Assembly: GCA_903970355.1 (NCBI GenBank) | Contig: CAJCIF010000458.1 | Location: 1 to 8,060, forward strand | Reading direction: 5' to 3' | DNA length: 8,060 bases | Origin: Actinomycetota bacterium | GTDB lineage: Bacteria; Cyanobacteriota; Vampirovibrionia; Obscuribacterales; Obscuribacteraceae | Shown: one piece after another, positions 5,782 to 8,060 of the stretch | Position numbering within the stretch: position 1 is the stretch's first letter | Layout of the letters: the number at the start of each line of letters is the position of its first letter | Position numbers and translations under genes: made by a program | The notes under the pieces: model-generated | Told to the model about the DNA's origin: nothing | Database searches by the model: none | What the model saw: only the letters and a program-made list of their open reading frames with translations

Positions 5782-7614
5782 TTATGCCTTAGCAAAGAGT
5801 GCGATCAATTCCAGAAATTCTTCAGCATAAGTGGCAAGACTTTGATCGGTAATGCCTTCTATTCGCAAAAGATCGGCAACCGATCGCGGGCGCTGACGAA
5901 CCATCTCGAAAAGGATGCTGTCTGTATAAATGGCTTCTGGACGAACACCTTTCGAACGAGCGATTGCAGCTCTGCGTTCGTTAAGAGCGTTCATCAGTTG
6001 GTTTCGTTTCGGATCAAATCGACTCGGAATTGGCCGTGTACAGGGTCTACGAAGATTATTGATTTTCAATTCTCCGCGGAAGAATACTTGCAATTCACCC
6101 TTCAAAGCAGCTACACCACTATCAGTTAAGGAGACAGCTCCAAATCCGGTTGCATCATTTTTGAGATGGCCGAGTGCAATAAGTTGTCTATATATGGATT
6201 GCCAGACACGGCGATTGGTATCAGTACCAATACCAAAGCTCTTAATTTGATCGTGTTTATGGCGCTTGATTGCATCGCTATTTTTGCCGACGAGAATGTC
6301 GATTAGATGGGTTACTCCGAAACGTTGCTGCGTCCGATAGACCGCAGCCAGAGCCCGGCGTGCCTGCAAGGTGCCGTTCCAGCGAGGAGCGGGTGAAGAG
6401 CAAAGATCGCAACTTCCACATTTTTGATAGAGAGTTTCACCAAGATGGGCCAACAATGCTTTTCGTCGGCATTCAACAGTTTCGCAAAATGCTACGACGG
6501 ATTCCAACTTTTGCAAGGCGAGTTGGCTGACCGGGTTAGGGCTATTTTCAATTTGTCGGCGCCATTTCAAAGCATAGTTGGGACTGTAAGCAATCCATGC
6601 CTCAGCTTTTTTGCCATCGCCCCCTATCTGCGCGACCTGTTCGTAATAGGATTCCAGATTAGAAGGCATGTCCAGATGCGCTACAAATCGAATCTCTTTT
6701 TTGTCTGTTGGTACCTGAACGGACAATGTCGTAACAAGAATATCGTTTGCGCCACTTTCGAAATTAGACAAACTAGATTGGCACGGTTCGCTTGCACCAC
6801 CTAAATAAGTGCCAGCCGTGAGCCCACAATTAAGGAGCCACGTTGTAGTTTCTTGCGCTCGTTCTGCATTCTTGCAATAGATAATTCCAGCACTTTTGCG
6901 ATATCCAGCACGAATGAATTGGATGAGGCGCACTTTCGACTCGAAATGATCTTCTACGGTGAGGCGAATATTTGGCCGATCAAATCCGTATGCGATCACT
7001 TTTCCGTTTTGCATTCCCAGTTGCAAAAGAATGTCATCGCGTGTAGCAACATCGGTTACTCGTCCTAAAGCCAGTAACGGCAGATGTTTGAAGAGTTTTC
7101 GAAAAGCTGCAAATGTCTGAAACTCAAAGGTGTGATGTGCGTTCCAGATCGAAATGCGATGTATATCAAGCATACAAAGAAGCGATATTTCGCTAGCGCT
7201 CAATCCATCAAAAAGATTTGGCAATTTAAGCAAAGAGGGCGCCACGTAGAGAATTCTCGCACCCGGTTTTGAGCTTTCCAGCACAGAATATGTTTGTTCC
7301 AGGGAATCCATGCCATTAAGAATGGCTATTTCAATACCTTTTGATTGAAGCAAGGCCGCTTCTTGTCGCAGTGCCGGAGTGACATCACCAACCACCAAAA
7401 CCGTTCCCTTCTTCGATAAGGCCACCAATTGATAGCAAATGCCTTTATTCATTTGCGGCGTTATGGCCAATACATCTGTGCCGGCAAGCAAGGCGTGAAC
7501 AATTTCTTCCTCGCGTACGTCTATAGATTCGGATCCTAATCGACTCAATTTCGGAGTCAAATGTGTTAATCCGCTTCGGGCACCAAGCTCCGAATCACTG
7601 ATAGATATTGTCAT
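5782..7614 (-). CDS. RecQ-like protein with degenerate ATPase motifs (probable pseudo-helicase)
   Basis: A 610-aa protein with the domain order and length of E. coli RecQ (about 610 aa). The helicase core is recognisable from VLAITP...CYQL (48-62), GIIYC (243-247) and RFVAHLDMP...ESYYEQ (309-326), but its catalytic motifs are gone. Walker A reads PQMNKGIC (53-60) instead of PTGGGKSLC, DEAH reads LDIH (149-152), motif V reads VQVPTDK (299-305) instead of FGMGIDK, and motif VI reads EQVAQIGGDG (325-334) instead of QEIGRAGRDG, losing its arginines. By contrast the zinc site (C382, C399, C402, C405), the RQC winged helix (about 415-505) and the HRDC domain (about 535-608) look intact. The frame is uninterrupted and the gene has a good ribosome binding site, so it looks selected for a DNA-binding or structural role without ATP hydrolysis. 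It is co-oriented with the operon but 170 nt away. Family assignment is sure; loss of activity is inferred. Confidence 0.88.
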   Translation of the reverse strand: MTISISDSELGARSGLTHLTPKLSRLGSESIDVREEEIVHALLAGTDVLAITPQMNKGICYQLVALSKKGTVLVVGDVTPALRQEAALLQSKGIEIAILNGMDSLEQTYSVLESSKPGARILYVAPSLLKLPNLFDGLSASEISLLCMLDIHRISIWNAHHTFEFQTFAAFRKLFKHLPLLALGRVTDVATRDDILLQLGMQNGKVIAYGFDRPNIRLTVEDHFESKVRLIQFIRAGYRKSAGIIYCKNAERAQETTTWLLNCGLTAGTYLGGASEPCQSSLSNFESGANDILVTTLSVQVPTDKKEIRFVAHLDMPSNLESYYEQVAQIGGDGKKAEAWIAYSPNYALKWRRQIENSPNPVSQLALQKLESVVAFCETVECRRKALLAHLGETLYQKCGSCDLCSSPAPRWNGTLQARRALAAVYRTQQRFGVTHLIDILVGKNSDAIKRHKHDQIKSFGIGTDTNRRVWQSIYRQLIALGHLKNDATGFGAVSLTDSGVAALKGELQVFFRGELKINNLRRPCTRPIPSRFDPKRNQLMNALNERRAAIARSKGVRPEAIYTDSILFEMVRQRPRSVADLLRIEGITDQSLATYAEEFLELIALFAKA

Positions 7615-7619
7615 TCCAG

Positions 7620-7628
7620 CTCCACCTT
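7620..7628 (-). promoter_or_regulatory. Ribosome binding site of the RecQ-like gene
   Basis: AAGGTGGAG on the minus strand, ending 5 nt before ATG 7614. It is close to the full anti-Shine-Dalgarno match and supports both the chosen start and active translation of this degenerate gene. No convincing -10/-35 pair was found for this gene in 7629-7760. Confidence 0.65.
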
Positions 7629-7692
7629 ATTTCTTGTAAAGTGGATGCAGTCTAAACACCTATGCGTGGCGGATCGGTGACAAAAGGAAGGA

Positions 7693-7707
7693 AAATTCGC
7701 AGAATTT
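7693..7707. repeat. Short inverted repeat between divergent genes
   Basis: AAATTC-gca-GAATTT, a perfect 6-bp inverted repeat with a 3-nt centre, lies in the 190-nt divergent intergenic region, about 78 bp upstream of the RecQ-like start and 22 bp upstream of the dehydrogenase -35. It could be an operator, but it is short, AT-rich and matches no consensus I recognise, including the LexA boxes I know. Nothing else notable was seen in this intergenic region beyond the promoter and binding sites listed. Confidence 0.25.
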
Positions 7708-7728
7708 CAAAAGAGGCATCGCGAGCGG

Positions 7729-7756
7729 ATTACATTACAGTCAAACTGTCTATAAT
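7729..7756 (+). promoter_or_regulatory. Promoter of the short-chain dehydrogenase gene
   Basis: TATAAT at 7751-7756 is a perfect -10, with ATTACA at 7729-7734 (4 of 6 to TTGACA) across a 16-bp spacer. Transcription would start near 7763, leaving a leader of about 42 nt that contains the ribosome binding site. It points away from the RecQ-like gene. Confidence 0.5.
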
Positions 7757-7790
7757 GCTAATTAGGAAGGGAAACACGCCCAAGGTTTGC

Positions 7791-7795
7791 AGGAG
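7791..7795 (+). promoter_or_regulatory. Ribosome binding site of the dehydrogenase gene
   Basis: AGGAG, 9 nt before the ATG at 7805. It fixes the start of the truncated gene. Confidence 0.7.
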
Positions 7796-7804
7796 TACCA
7801 GGAT

Positions 7805-8060
7805 ATGAGTTCACCGATCGATTTACGAAGACTAGCGAAGAAATATCCAAAGAAGCGGGCGTTCATAACCGGTGCTGGAAGCGGGCTTGGTCTGGCGTTT
7901 GCAAGCGAATTAGCAAAACATGGTTGGCACTTAGGGTTGGGGGATATCAGAACCGATCGCCTGGAGACGTCGACAGAAATAATTCGTTCCCTCGGGGCTA
8001 CAGTCAATGCATATACTTTTGATGTCACCGACTACAAAGCCTTTGAACAGGCAGTCAACG
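7805..8060 (+). CDS. Short-chain dehydrogenase/reductase, N-terminal part
   Basis: The first 85 codons are seen; the gene runs off the right edge. After a basic leader of about 18 residues comes the Rossmann motif TGAGSGLG (residues 22-29), the classical SDR cofactor loop. An aspartate (D47) follows the second beta-strand, which usually means NAD(H) rather than NADP(H), and DVTD (73-76) is the conserved adenine-ring contact. The catalytic Ser-Tyr-Lys lies beyond the window, so substrate and activity cannot be judged. The start is supported by AGGAG at 9 nt and a -10 box upstream. It is transcribed divergently from the RecQ-like gene, and no functional link to the metal operon is evident. Confidence 0.9.
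   Translation, partial: MSSPIDLRRLAKKYPKKRAFITGAGSGLGLAFASELAKHGWHLGLGDIRTDRLETSTEIIRSLGATVNAYTFDVTDYKAFEQAVN

Noticed and set aside
5728..7272. Several + strand open frames across the RecQ-like gene
   Set aside because: All are shadows of the minus-strand coding frame, without binding sites or family motifs.
5782..7614. Calling the RecQ-like gene a broken pseudogene
   Set aside because: There is no frameshift or stop, its length equals that of the family, it has a good ribosome binding site and conserved C-terminal domains; decay is confined to ATPase motifs.
7762..8028. Minus-strand open frame of 88 codons
   Set aside because: It is antisense to the well-supported short-chain dehydrogenase and its product has no recognisable motif.

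Overview
The window carries bacterial genes only, with tight spacing, strong purine-rich Shine-Dalgarno sequences and base composition in the mid-40s percent GC by eye. The phylum cannot be fixed from the sequence. No insertion sequence, phage gene, CRISPR array, tRNA or rRNA was seen. The longest gene-free stretches are about 190 bases (7615-7804) and 170 bases (5612-5781), and both look regulatory.

Layout from left to right. A probable C-terminal tail of an unknown + strand gene (1-83) meets a five-gene minus-strand operon tail to tail. Read in transcription order, the operon is: a class V cysteine desulfurase (5611-4388), a CooC/MinD-type P-loop ATPase with a GTG start (4383-3406), a fold-type III PLP amino-acid decarboxylase resembling the Y4yA family (3409-1895), a cysteine synthase (CysK/SbnA type) fused to a C-terminal rhodanese domain (1898-558), and a Fur/Zur-family metalloregulator (532-89). 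Genes 2-3 and 3-4 overlap by ATGA, genes 1-2 are 4 nt apart and genes 4-5 are 25 nt apart, so this is one transcription unit. Upstream of it are two promoter-like sequences. Each is overlapped by a Fur/Zur-like palindrome with ATG-N11-CAT spacing, and the two palindromes match at 14 of 21 positions in inverted orientation.

Upstream of the operon on the same strand is a full-length RecQ-architecture protein of 610 aa (7614-5782). Its zinc, winged-helix and HRDC regions look intact, but nearly every ATPase motif is destroyed: Walker A, DEAH, motif V and the motif VI arginines. It looks like a retained pseudo-helicase. Divergent from it, and cut by the window edge, is the start of a short-chain dehydrogenase (7805-8060) with its own promoter.

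Proposed joint role (inference): the operon is a metal-responsive biosynthetic unit. The desulfurase could load a persulfide onto the rhodanese domain. The cysteine-synthase domain could do a beta-replacement on a serine or cysteine derivative, and the decarboxylase could remove a carboxylate. The product could be a small sulfur- or diamine-containing metal ligand, with the ATPase handling metal or partner loading and the Fur/Zur protein closing a feedback loop. No complete known pathway (staphyloferrin B, CO dehydrogenase maturation, Isc/Suf) fits this gene set, so it is the main candidate for an undescribed system in the window.
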